DNA of 5,987 nucleotides, from the NCBI GenBank assembly GCA_030591305.1, contig JAUVBI010000194.1:1-5987 (forward strand), in the 5' to 3' direction. How positions within the stretch are numbered: position 1 is the first letter of the stretch; every line of letters starts with the position of its first letter. The position numbers and the translations under genes were made by a program. The notes beneath the pieces are model-generated. The model was not told the DNA's origin and searched no databases. It saw nothing but the letters and a program-made list of their open reading frames with translations. Of the stretch, positions 1-5,705 are shown piece after piece. Origin of the DNA: Pseudomonadota bacterium. Its GTDB lineage: Bacteria; Pseudomonadota; Gammaproteobacteria; Pseudomonadales; Halieaceae.

Positions 1-354
1 AGCGGCAATGTACAGTGTCTTGATGTGTTGCGAGCCATCCGCAAAGAACCTGAGACCTTGCAGGCTATATTGGGTGAGATCGGGAAGGCAAAAGGTGAGC
101 ACCCCTTGCTGGACCGTGCCATTAAACAGTTGCCTGACATGTTCCGTGATACTGATACAGTTGAATATCGAGCCAGGCAAATTACTGAGAAACTGGCTCT
201 GGGCTTACAAGCGTCTATATTGGTTCAGAATGGCAACGCGCTTATTAGCGATAGCTTCATACAAGCGCGTCTGGGTGATGGCAGTGGCCATGTATATGGC
301 ATATTACCCACGGGGATTGATTGCAAGGCCATTATTGAAAGGTCAAATTTGTAA
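1..354 (+). CDS. aidB: AidB-like acyl-CoA dehydrogenase family protein, C-terminal part (5' truncated by window edge)
   Basis: The reading frame is open from base 1 to the TAA at 352-354 and gives 117 residues. It begins SGNVQCLDVLRA, which matches from memory the C-terminal helical domain of E. coli AidB (GSGNIMCLDVLRV), just after the flavin-binding core. AidB is a flavoprotein of the acyl-CoA dehydrogenase superfamily, induced in E. coli by alkylating agents as part of the Ada response, and it binds DNA. The visible part holds only the last helices of the fold and none of the catalytic or FAD-contacting residues, so enzyme activity cannot be judged. The tail after GDGSGHVYGILP lines up with the end of the family, so the 3' end looks intact. 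A more general acyl-CoA dehydrogenase is possible, but the SGN-CLDVLR signature favours the AidB branch. The true start lies left of the window. Confidence 0.82.
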   Translation, partial: SGNVQCLDVLRAIRKEPETLQAILGEIGKAKGEHPLLDRAIKQLPDMFRDTDTVEYRARQITEKLALGLQASILVQNGNALISDSFIQARLGDGSGHVYGILPTGIDCKAIIERSNL

Positions 355-389
355 AAATTGGTGTTTGCTTGTGCGTCAGTTCTGCTAAA

Positions 390-417
390 TTGAGTGGGTT
401 CGTATCATCACTATGAT
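390..417 (+). promoter_or_regulatory. Predicted sigma70-type promoter for the TIGR02647-type gene
   Basis: TTGAGT at 390-395 (4 of 6 bases of the -35 consensus) and TATGAT at 412-417 (5 of 6 of the -10 consensus) are separated by 16 bases. Transcription would start near 424, leaving a leader of about 20 bases before the TTG start at 444. The site lies in the 89-base gap after the aidB-like gene. This is a by-eye match only; readthrough from aidB is also possible because no terminator is visible in the gap. Confidence 0.45.
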
Positions 418-443
418 CCGGCGATAATCGAGAGGGTATTACT

Positions 444-680
444 TTGCCATTCACTCCCGGCGCTATTGAAGAATTAAATTTATTATTGCAGTTTGATAAC
501 ACAACGTTAGAGCATGGTATAAAGGTTCACTCCAGTGCCCGCCAGGCAGTGATCAGCGCCTGCCGAAATCTGTTTGACAAAGGTCTGGTCAGCCAAAGTG
601 ATGGGGGTTATCTCACTGATGCGGGAATCGAAGCATTGGCACATGTTCAGGTTCTGGCGGGTTTGTTGGGAGAGAAATAA
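444..680 (+). CDS. TIGR02647 family small protein (predicted DNA-binding)
   Basis: This encodes 78 residues. The match is to the small gammaproteobacterial TIGR02647 family, common in Pseudomonas and relatives and usually annotated as a DNA-binding protein. The recognisable part is LFDKGLVSQSDGGYLTDAG at residues 43-61, followed by EALAHVQVL. The glycine-rich turn between two helices looks like the wing of a winged-helix fold; the DNA-binding role comes from family annotation and is not demonstrated. There is no signal peptide or membrane segment, so it should be cytoplasmic. The start is TTG: no in-frame ATG lies nearby, the N-terminus MPFTPGAIEELN fits the family, and a GAGAGG ribosome site lies at 430-435, 8 bases upstream. 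It has its own likely promoter at 390-417. The target and regulon are unknown. The length is normal for the family and nothing looks broken. Confidence 0.8.
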   Translation: MPFTPGAIEELNLLLQFDNTTLEHGIKVHSSARQAVISACRNLFDKGLVSQSDGGYLTDAGIEALAHVQVLAGLLGEK

Positions 681-774
681 ACCTGCCTCCTGACAGTAGC
701 ATCGGCGCTCCGCAGAGTCTGCCCGGATAACAATCGCATCGTGGCTTCCCAGTGGTTATATCTCCTTCGATTTG

Positions 775-836
775 GGATAAGGCGAAAGTGATTTGCTGAC
801 ACCCTCCGCTATGGGCGCTCCACTGTCGCCTTCACC
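775..836. repeat. Imperfect long inverted repeat (16-base arms, 30-base loop)
   Basis: The arm at 775-790 (GGATAAGGCGAAAGTG) pairs with the arm at 821-836 (CACTGTCGCCTTCACC) at 13 of 16 positions; the inner 10 positions match at 9. The 30-base loop contains CGCTCC at 815-820, which could instead pair with GGAGCG at 851-856, so two alternative folds are possible. No U-tract follows on either strand, which argues against a simple terminator. Candidates are a dispersed palindromic repeat (REP/MITE-like) or a structured leader of the gene at 913. One copy in the window cannot separate these. Confidence 0.5.
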
Positions 837-875
837 GGGGTGTTGACCTGGGAGCGTGCGTAGATAGGGGTGGAG

Positions 876-890
876 AGGGGGCGGCCCCCT
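876..890. repeat. Short GC-rich hairpin before the phosphotransferase start
   Basis: AGGGGG (876-881) and CCCCCT (885-890) form a perfect 6-bp stem around a CGG loop. It ends 22 bases before the GTG start at 913. An A-run rather than a T-run follows on the + strand, so it is not a classical intrinsic terminator for rightward transcription, and no T-run follows on the minus strand either. In an mRNA it would lie just upstream of the ribosome-binding area and could affect translation; that is inference. Confidence 0.5.
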
Positions 891-898
891 GCAAAAAA

Positions 899-916
899 AT
901 GAGTGTAGTTCAGTGA
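899..916 (+). other. Possible five-codon leader ORF overlapping the phosphotransferase start
   Basis: ATG at 899 opens a frame encoding M-S-V-V-Q and stops with TGA at 914-916. The GTG start of the downstream gene (913-915) overlaps this stop as GTGA, the arrangement seen in translational coupling. No good Shine-Dalgarno sits at the usual distance; the nearest purine-rich stretch (872-881) is too far away and lies partly within the hairpin. It may be chance. Confidence 0.2.
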
Positions 917-1920
917 ATAAGACCCTGTCCGAGAATCCAGGCCACATACAATATTTGTGCTCCCGGCTTGATATTGGCACTCAGCAGCGAGAGCTAAGCC
1001 GAGTTTATGGTGGCTTTCATCACAAGATGTGGCGGCTGGAAACAAATCGTGGCACATACGCTGTCAAGCAGCTATCCGCAGATACAGATTTACACAATTT
1101 GGATGCCACCAACCATTACAATGTGACGGAAGCCATAGCGGAAACATTTGCGAGTCACGGCATATCTACGATATTCGCACTCAAAAGGAATACAACCTAT
1201 TTGCAGGTTATAGAGAATGTCGGGTACCTGGTTTATCCATGGACCAATGCACACGCCCTTGATATAAATGATATTTCTGAAAAACATGCACTTCAAGTCG
1301 CTCGTGTTATGGCGAAGATGCATTGTGCCAATATTGCCAATCCAGAGTTGAAAGAAGCGCCATTCGATATTCATCCTGAAGAAAAAATTATTTTTCTGGT
1401 GCAAAGAGCAAATGAATGTAACGTGCGACACGCGAAAGTACTCAGTGAGCAATTGCCGACCTTCCTGGATATAGTAGACACCCAAATAGCGGCAATTCAT
1501 GTTCTTGAAAAACATGTGGTGATTTGTCATGGAGACCTGGATCATAAAAATGTGCTATGGAGTAATTCGGGAAGTCCGACACTTATCGACTGGGAAGGTG
1601 CGCAAAAACTAAATCCCACCTATGAGATTTTACTTGAGGCCCTGGACTGGAGCGGCATTACGTCAAGCTTTGACTATGGAGTGTTTGAAAAATTCATATC
1701 ATCCTATAGAGAAGCAGGTGGCGTGATTGAAAGTCATTCGCTTCAGGCAGCGTTTGATTGTATTTTGGGCGGCTGGCTTAATTGGTTGATGTACAATGTA
1801 GGTCGCTCTATTGATCTGGAAGATGCAGAGCAACGCTCAACAGGAACAGCGCAAGTTGAATTGTCATTATCAACAATTTCGCGGTTGGGGCATCTATTGC
1901 CGTGGTTAATGGATAGCTAG
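913..1920 (+). CDS. APH/choline-kinase-fold phosphotransferase (PF01636-like)
   Basis: This encodes 335 residues of the aminoglycoside phosphotransferase / choline kinase superfamily, which transfers the ATP gamma-phosphate to a small-molecule hydroxyl. The N-lobe shows a nucleotide loop VYGGFHHKMWRLET (31-44) and the AVKQL strand with the ATP-binding Lys52. The C-lobe shows the catalytic loop HGDLDHKNVLW with His206, Asp208 and Asn213, and LIDWEGA with the metal-binding Asp226. All key residues are present, so it should be active. There is no signal peptide or membrane helix, hence it is probably cytoplasmic. The start is GTG; there is no strong ribosome site, and the next ATG (Met39) would destroy the nucleotide loop, so 913 is preferred. 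The stop is followed closely by the phosphatase-like gene, suggesting one transcript. The gene is AT-rich compared with the right half of the window. The substrate is unknown: the fold also covers homoserine, choline, methylthioribose and fructosamine kinases, so antibiotic resistance should not be assumed. Confidence 0.82.
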   Translation: MNKTLSENPGHIQYLCSRLDIGTQQRELSRVYGGFHHKMWRLETNRGTYAVKQLSADTDLHNLDATNHYNVTEAIAETFASHGISTIFALKRNTTYLQVIENVGYLVYPWTNAHALDINDISEKHALQVARVMAKMHCANIANPELKEAPFDIHPEEKIIFLVQRANECNVRHAKVLSEQLPTFLDIVDTQIAAIHVLEKHVVICHGDLDHKNVLWSNSGSPTLIDWEGAQKLNPTYEILLEALDWSGITSSFDYGVFEKFISSYREAGGVIESHSLQAAFDCILGGWLNWLMYNVGRSIDLEDAEQRSTGTAQVELSLSTISRLGHLLPWLMDS

Positions 1921-1925
1921 TGGTT

Positions 1926-1929
1926 GGAG
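1926..1929 (+). promoter_or_regulatory. Ribosome-binding site that decides the phosphatase start
   Basis: GGAG at 1926-1929 lies 9 bases before the ATG at 1939. The frame also contains a TTG at 1924, but that codon directly precedes this motif and has no ribosome site of its own, so the ATG is the better start. Confidence 0.6.
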
Positions 1930-1938
1930 CGCCAGGTC

Positions 1939-2961
1939 ATGTTTGATTTAAGGTTTTGTCATGTGGAGCGCACTCCGGATCAAAATTATTTGATCAGGTG
2001 GCATGGGTCCCGGCCAGGCCAGAAAGTCACCGTTTATATGTCGGATAACCCGGATCATTATTACGCCGGTGTTGGCCTGGGTACGCCAATACTACACACC
2101 ACAGACCATGAGGCGTTGATTTCCAACCCGGATATCGATGTAAGACACTATTTTTATCTGGAGTCGGAGGGCGGTGAAGGAGTTATATTGGCTGAGCGCC
2201 AACTGTCTTTGCAGGGAACCCCGAATTTTCGGGATATGGGGGGATACGAGGCGCAGGATGGGCGTCGCTTGAAATGGGGTAAGCTTTACCGCTCAAGTAA
2301 ATTATCCTCACTGACCGATGTGGATATCAACTATGTCAGACGCTTGGGGTTGACTCTGATCTGCGATTTTCGACAGGTGATAGAACAAGAGTTGGAACCC
2401 ACCTTCCTGGGGGATGAAGGTTCACACACTATCGCCAGTTTGCCGGTCACGCCGGGTAGCGCAAGCAGTTTCATGGAGAGCCTTTATAAGGGAATAATTG
2501 CAGTCGATGATTCAGCAGGTTTTATGGAGGAAATTAATCGTGATTTTGTTATCAGTCAGATGCCCCAATACGCGGAGATGTTCCAATTATTGCTGGTGGG
2601 AGATCAGCAATTACTGATTCACTGTGCATCCGGCAAGGACCGTACCGGGTTTGGCGCCGCCCTGATTCTGGACGTGCTTGGCGTCAGTGAAGAGGTGATC
2701 GTAGATGATTACTTATTGACCAATAGTTATTTGCCTGTAGATAAAGAGATTGAACGGCTGTCTAAAGAATTCACCGATCATGCCGGTTCCACGGTCCCGG
2801 AAGAGGTGTTGCGACCTATGCTGGAGGTTCGGCCTGAGTATATTAGGGCATGCTTTGAAGAAATTAGAAAACGTTACGAATCCAAACAGCATTTTTACGA
2901 GTCAGCTTTATGTTTGGATAACAGCAAGGTGGCACAATTGAAGGATCGCTATCTTGATTAG
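1939..2961 (+). CDS. Tyrosine-protein phosphatase family protein (PF13350-like) with N-terminal beta domain
   Basis: This encodes 340 residues from the ATG; a TTG at 1924 would add five. Residues up to about 85 look like a beta-rich, possibly fibronectin-III-like module. The phosphatase domain begins at GTPNFRDMGGY (about 93-103), the usual opening of the bacterial Tyr/Ser phosphatase family that includes Mycobacterium MptpB and Listeria LipA. CDFRQVIEQE carries the family D-x-R element (Asp143, Arg145), and the P-loop HCASGKDRTG gives the nucleophile Cys229 and phosphate-binding Arg235 (CX5R). The Lys-Asp inside the loop is typical of MptpB-type enzymes, which can act on phosphotyrosine, phosphoserine/threonine or phosphoinositides. 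The C-terminal half is helical. There is no signal peptide, so it is cytoplasmic unless exported by an unusual route. It follows the APH-fold gene by 18 bases (ribosome site at 1926) and is probably cotranscribed. The enzyme looks intact; its substrate cannot be read from the sequence. Confidence 0.85.
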   Translation: MFDLRFCHVERTPDQNYLIRWHGSRPGQKVTVYMSDNPDHYYAGVGLGTPILHTTDHEALISNPDIDVRHYFYLESEGGEGVILAERQLSLQGTPNFRDMGGYEAQDGRRLKWGKLYRSSKLSSLTDVDINYVRRLGLTLICDFRQVIEQELEPTFLGDEGSHTIASLPVTPGSASSFMESLYKGIIAVDDSAGFMEEINRDFVISQMPQYAEMFQLLLVGDQQLLIHCASGKDRTGFGAALILDVLGVSEEVIVDDYLLTNSYLPVDKEIERLSKEFTDHAGSTVPEEVLRPMLEVRPEYIRACFEEIRKRYESKQHFYESALCLDNSKVAQLKDRYLD

Positions 2962-2995
2962 CAAAATAGTTTTTATACAGGTCACTACATAATGT

Positions 2996-3409
2996 CTAGT
3001 TCTCAGGACACGTCTTGATGCTGAGCAATGTCGCACAACCGATAGCCATCAGCGCAAACGCCGCCAGCTTGATACGGTTATCATCCACGGCAAAGGCAAT
3101 TGATGTGCCGCCCATTCCCAGCATTAGTGCGATAGAGACAATTTTAGTGCGGCGGCCAATACAGCGATTGGTTTCCCAGTTGCGGATAATGGGGCCGAAC
3201 AATTTACTCCTGAGCAGCCATTGGTGCCATTTTTGTGACGAGCGCGAAAAAAACCATGCCGCCAAAAGCAGGAATGGTGTGGTGGGAACAACAGGCAGTA
3301 ATACTCCCGCTATAGCCAGGCCCAGAAGCAGGAAGCCAAGAGACTTGTACGCGGTGTTTCTCAATAGTTTTTCGCTCCACGGAAAATATTGGTAAATGGA
3401 CTCACACAC
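2996..3409 (-). CDS. YbaN/DUF454 family inner-membrane protein
   Basis: This encodes 137 residues of the DUF454 (PF04304) family, of which E. coli YbaN is a member; no biochemical function is established. The family signature is clear: LLPVVPTTPFLLLAAWFFSR (37-56), then SSQKWHQWLL. Predicted membrane segments lie at about 24-42, 45-55 (a short hydrophobic segment), 88-107 and 114-131. The GTG start at 3407-3409 overlaps the upstream membrane-protein gene by 8 bases, which suggests translational coupling. A TTG at 3362-3364 (codon 16) is a real alternative: it has GGAG 10 bases upstream and would give a length of 122, closer to the roughly 125 of YbaN. The gene is last in the leftward unit and converges on the phosphatase gene across 34 bases. 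Confidence 0.85.
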   Translation of the reverse strand: MCESIYQYFPWSEKLLRNTAYKSLGFLLLGLAIAGVLLPVVPTTPFLLLAAWFFSRSSQKWHQWLLRSKLFGPIIRNWETNRCIGRRTKIVSIALMLGMGGTSIAFAVDDNRIKLAAFALMAIGCATLLSIKTCPEN

Positions 3410-4415
3410 CCAATGCGCCGGTGATCGCCACCTCGACCAGAGCTGCAGCTACCCAGGCCAGCGGCGGTAGCAACACGTAGAGAAGTAGGCGCACCCAGGT
3501 TGCCATATCCAGTGGCCAGGTGGCCAGTGTTCTGACCCGGTCCCGGCGCTGCAGCAAGATCTCCAGGCGGTTGATGTTTTCCTTCTTTGTGTCTTCTGGT
3601 GCACCCACTATCTGTTTGTTTATTTCGAGCAATAATTGCCGTTTGCGCGCTACCAGGCGCCGATGCAGGGTCCACATGGGTCGTATTAGTAAGGCGGCAC
3701 CGGCTGGAACAGCGACCAGGAAAATTGTGAGGTAATTCTCCAGTCGAAAATGGGCATCTATTGACTGTACCGAGGTGATAACCATGCTGCCCACAACGAT
3801 GACGACGTCAAGCAGGCCCACCCGTGCAAATGGCTCCAGCCGGGACTGTTCAAAGATGGATAGTTCGATTGTTTTGCCCAGTTGGTAAAACAGGTTGGCT
3901 GTGTGGAGGCGAATGGCCAACAGAAAACCGATACAACACCACACCAGGAACTGTCCCAGGAATATGCTGAGAAAGGGCATGTTGCCACTTAATGCTTCTC
4001 CGAGTTGGCGCAAGGGAACGTTGAAAGCCAGGGCATAAATAAACCCACCAGTGATTCCCAGGATAATTTGCCGGGCAGGTAAACGGGTGACCTGTGCAGA
4101 AATCCCAAGGTTGGCGCCGTATTGCTCCTCCAACCGCCGGGCCAGCATCATGGTGTGGCGTTGGGTGACAAAAAAACAGCCCAGCAACCACGTGGGCATC
4201 AGTGTCATCAATGTCAACATGCCGAGGAGTTGGGTGCGCGAATGGATGCCCAGGGCAGACAAGTCCGCCTCCCAGGTGCCCATAGCCACAAACAGGACCG
4301 TACTGATCAACAGAACCAGCAGGCAGGTAATCAAAACTGCCGTGCGGGAGTGAAATGCAATGTACTGATAGATACTTATGGCCGGCCCCAATATTCTCGA
4401 TGGAGTATAGGGCAT
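3402..4415 (-). CDS. Uncharacterised polytopic membrane protein
   Basis: This encodes 337 residues from the ATG at 4413-4415. A TTG at 4431-4433 would add six residues, and an in-frame stop lies directly upstream of it, so no longer protein is possible. I do not recognise a named family. Hydrophobic segments, likely membrane-spanning, lie at about 26-46, 63-83, 116-134, 146-169, 199-218, 228-247 and 308-332. Between the last two is a long charged, probably helical cytoplasmic stretch (about 249-300) rich in Arg, Lys and Glu. LEPFARVGLLDVV (about 193-205) and WPLDMATWVRLLLY near the end look like conserved motifs of uncharacterised bacterial membrane proteins, from memory only. The ribosome site is weak. 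It starts 79 bases after the MacB-type permease stop on the same strand and overlaps the YbaN-like gene at its end, so it may belong to the exporter operon. It has no CX5R, kinase or transporter motif. Confidence 0.75.
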   Translation of the reverse strand: MPYTPSRILGPAISIYQYIAFHSRTAVLITCLLVLLISTVLFVAMGTWEADLSALGIHSRTQLLGMLTLMTLMPTWLLGCFFVTQRHTMMLARRLEEQYGANLGISAQVTRLPARQIILGITGGFIYALAFNVPLRQLGEALSGNMPFLSIFLGQFLVWCCIGFLLAIRLHTANLFYQLGKTIELSIFEQSRLEPFARVGLLDVVIVVGSMVITSVQSIDAHFRLENYLTIFLVAVPAGAALLIRPMWTLHRRLVARKRQLLLEINKQIVGAPEDTKKENINRLEILLQRRDRVRTLATWPLDMATWVRLLLYVLLPPLAWVAAALVEVAITGALGV

Positions 4416-4494
4416 GATTCCATAGCCCAGCAATCATGAATCGGGTTGGGCGCATCTCCATGGATGCCTGTTGAAATATGCACAGGGGCCACCG

Positions 4495-5691
4495 CTACTG
4501 TGATCTCAATGCATCAATGGGGTTCAGCCCCGCTGCATGCATGGCCGGTGAAATACCGGCAGCCAGGCCGATGCCGCAGCTTAACGCGAGTGACATCAGC
4601 ATATAGAAGGGCTGCAAGGCGATGGGCAGGGCGGGCACGAAAGTATTCATGGTAATCACCAGCATCGCCACAATCGCCAATCCCAGCATGCCACCCGATG
4701 CCGATAGAAATACCGCTTCGCCGAGAAACATCCATAGTATCTGCCGGCGTGTACAACCCACCGCACGCAGCAGGCCAATCTCCTGGGTACGTTCTTTCAA
4801 CGCGGTGGTCATGATGGTGAGCACCCCGACACCACCGACAACGAGGGCCACGCCACCGAGGCCACCAATGGCCATCTTCAACATGGAAAGTATCTTGTCC
4901 AGGGTGGCGAGCATGTCCTCCTGGGTAAACAGGGTGAAGTCCTCATCGCCGTGGCGTCGTATCAGTAACTGCTTGATGCGTTCGCGCATTTCGGCCGATG
5001 TGGCGCTCTCTCTGAATACAACATCGACCTCCATCAGGCTCTCCTTGTTGAACATCTGCATGGCCAGATCAGCGGGTATGTAAATCGCGTCGTCCAGGTC
5101 AAAGCCCAGCAACTGCCCCTTACTTTCCATAACGCCAACCACGCGATAGCGGCTGCCGCCGACACGGACGTAGGCGCCCAGAGGGTTGCTGTTGCGGAAC
5201 AGCTCGGTTTTGACTTTTGAGCCGATCACCGCAAAATAGCGCGAGTTTTCCAGATTATCAGCTGGCAGGAAGCGGCCCAGTGCGACCTTGAACTTCCAGG
5301 CGCGATCCATGTCCGGGCCGACACCGTATACGTCGGTATCCCTGCTGTAGCGGCCGGCTTCAATTTTTGCAGTGCCCTGAACCAATGGCACAACAGCGTC
5401 AACGTGTGGGAGTTGGCCGAGGTATTTGGCATCTTCGAGCGATAATGGGCGGATTGTCGTGAGCAGTCCGGCCAGTCCGTGAGTCGTGGTCTTGCCGGGG
5501 GTAATGGCGATGATGCGGGTGCCAAACTGGGAGAAGCTGTCCATCAGGTAGACGCGAATCCCCTCGCCGATGGAGGTCAGCAGCGTGACGGAGGCAATGC
5601 CGATGCTGATTCCGAGTGCGGTCAGCAGGCTGCGCAGGCGGGCGGTTGTCACCGCATGAAATACCCAGCGCAGCCAGTCATTCAATAACAT
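4495..5691 (-). CDS. MacB/FtsX-type ABC transporter permease
   Basis: This encodes 398 residues from the ATG at 5689-5691; a GTG at 5698-5700 would add three, and neither has a clear ribosome site. The layout is that of a stand-alone MacB-type permease: a cytoplasmic amphipathic start, TM1 at about 19-40 (LRSLLTALGISIGIASVTLL), a large periplasmic MacB_PCD domain (about 45-250), then the FtsX domain with membrane segments near 272-295, 319-348 and 363-385. Between the first two of these lies the conserved coupling region ERTQEIGLLRAVG (300-312), which contacts the ATPase. The end LNPIDALRSQ is a typical FtsX-family tail. It lacks an ATPase domain, unlike E. coli MacB, so a separate LolD/MacB-like ATPase is needed. 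Such systems extract or export lipoproteins, peptides or drugs through mechanotransmission; the substrate here is unknown. It lies 14 bases after the upstream permease gene, clearly one operon. Confidence 0.9.
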   Translation of the reverse strand: MLLNDWLRWVFHAVTTARLRSLLTALGISIGIASVTLLTSIGEGIRVYLMDSFSQFGTRIIAITPGKTTTHGLAGLLTTIRPLSLEDAKYLGQLPHVDAVVPLVQGTAKIEAGRYSRDTDVYGVGPDMDRAWKFKVALGRFLPADNLENSRYFAVIGSKVKTELFRNSNPLGAYVRVGGSRYRVVGVMESKGQLLGFDLDDAIYIPADLAMQMFNKESLMEVDVVFRESATSAEMRERIKQLLIRRHGDEDFTLFTQEDMLATLDKILSMLKMAIGGLGGVALVVGGVGVLTIMTTALKERTQEIGLLRAVGCTRRQILWMFLGEAVFLSASGGMLGLAIVAMLVITMNTFVPALPIALQPFYMLMSLALSCGIGLAAGISPAMHAAGLNPIDALRSQ

Positions 5692-5705
5692 AGTGTACAC
5701 ATAAA

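Larger units (their letters stand above)
681..912. other. 232-base non-coding region with inverted repeats upstream of the kinase-phosphatase pair
   Basis: No credible gene was found on either strand here. The left part (681-770) has no clear signal. The right part holds a long imperfect inverted repeat (775-836), a short GC-rich hairpin (876-890), an A7 run (893-899) and a five-codon mini-ORF (899-916). TTGACC at 843-848 resembles a -35 box, but no good -10 follows at the right distance, so I do not call a promoter. The minus-strand frames across the region are open for some distance but have low-complexity, Pro/Gly-rich translations and no recognisable domain. The region could hold a regulatory RNA leader, a dispersed palindromic repeat, or both. 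Confidence 0.6.

Noticed and set aside
8..388. Forward 126-residue frame at the left edge
   Set aside because: The overlapping frame 1-354 carries the AidB signature, whereas this one has a Cys/Trp/Arg-rich translation without a family match.
876..899. Intrinsic terminator formed by the GC hairpin and the neighbouring homopolymer run
   Set aside because: The run after the stem is A on the + strand, and no T-run follows the stem on the minus strand, so neither direction has the required U-tract.
681..912. Integron attC site
   Set aside because: The arms do not end in the expected RYYYAAC and GTTRRRY core sites, and no integrase or cassette array is present.
809..1057. Minus-strand protein of 82 residues across the intergenic region
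   Set aside because: It overlaps the phosphotransferase start in antisense, has no ribosome site or recognisable domain, and its left part lies over the inverted repeat.
913..1920. Aminoglycoside-resistance gene
   Set aside because: The fold matches APH enzymes, but the same fold covers many metabolic kinases and nothing in the sequence or neighbourhood points to antibiotic modification.
3850..4461. Minus-strand 203-residue frame overlapping the membrane protein
   Set aside because: Its translation is rich in His, Pro and Cys without coherent membrane or domain structure; it is the shifted frame of the hydrophobic protein at 3402-4415. A frameshift joining the two is not needed because the real frame has its own start.
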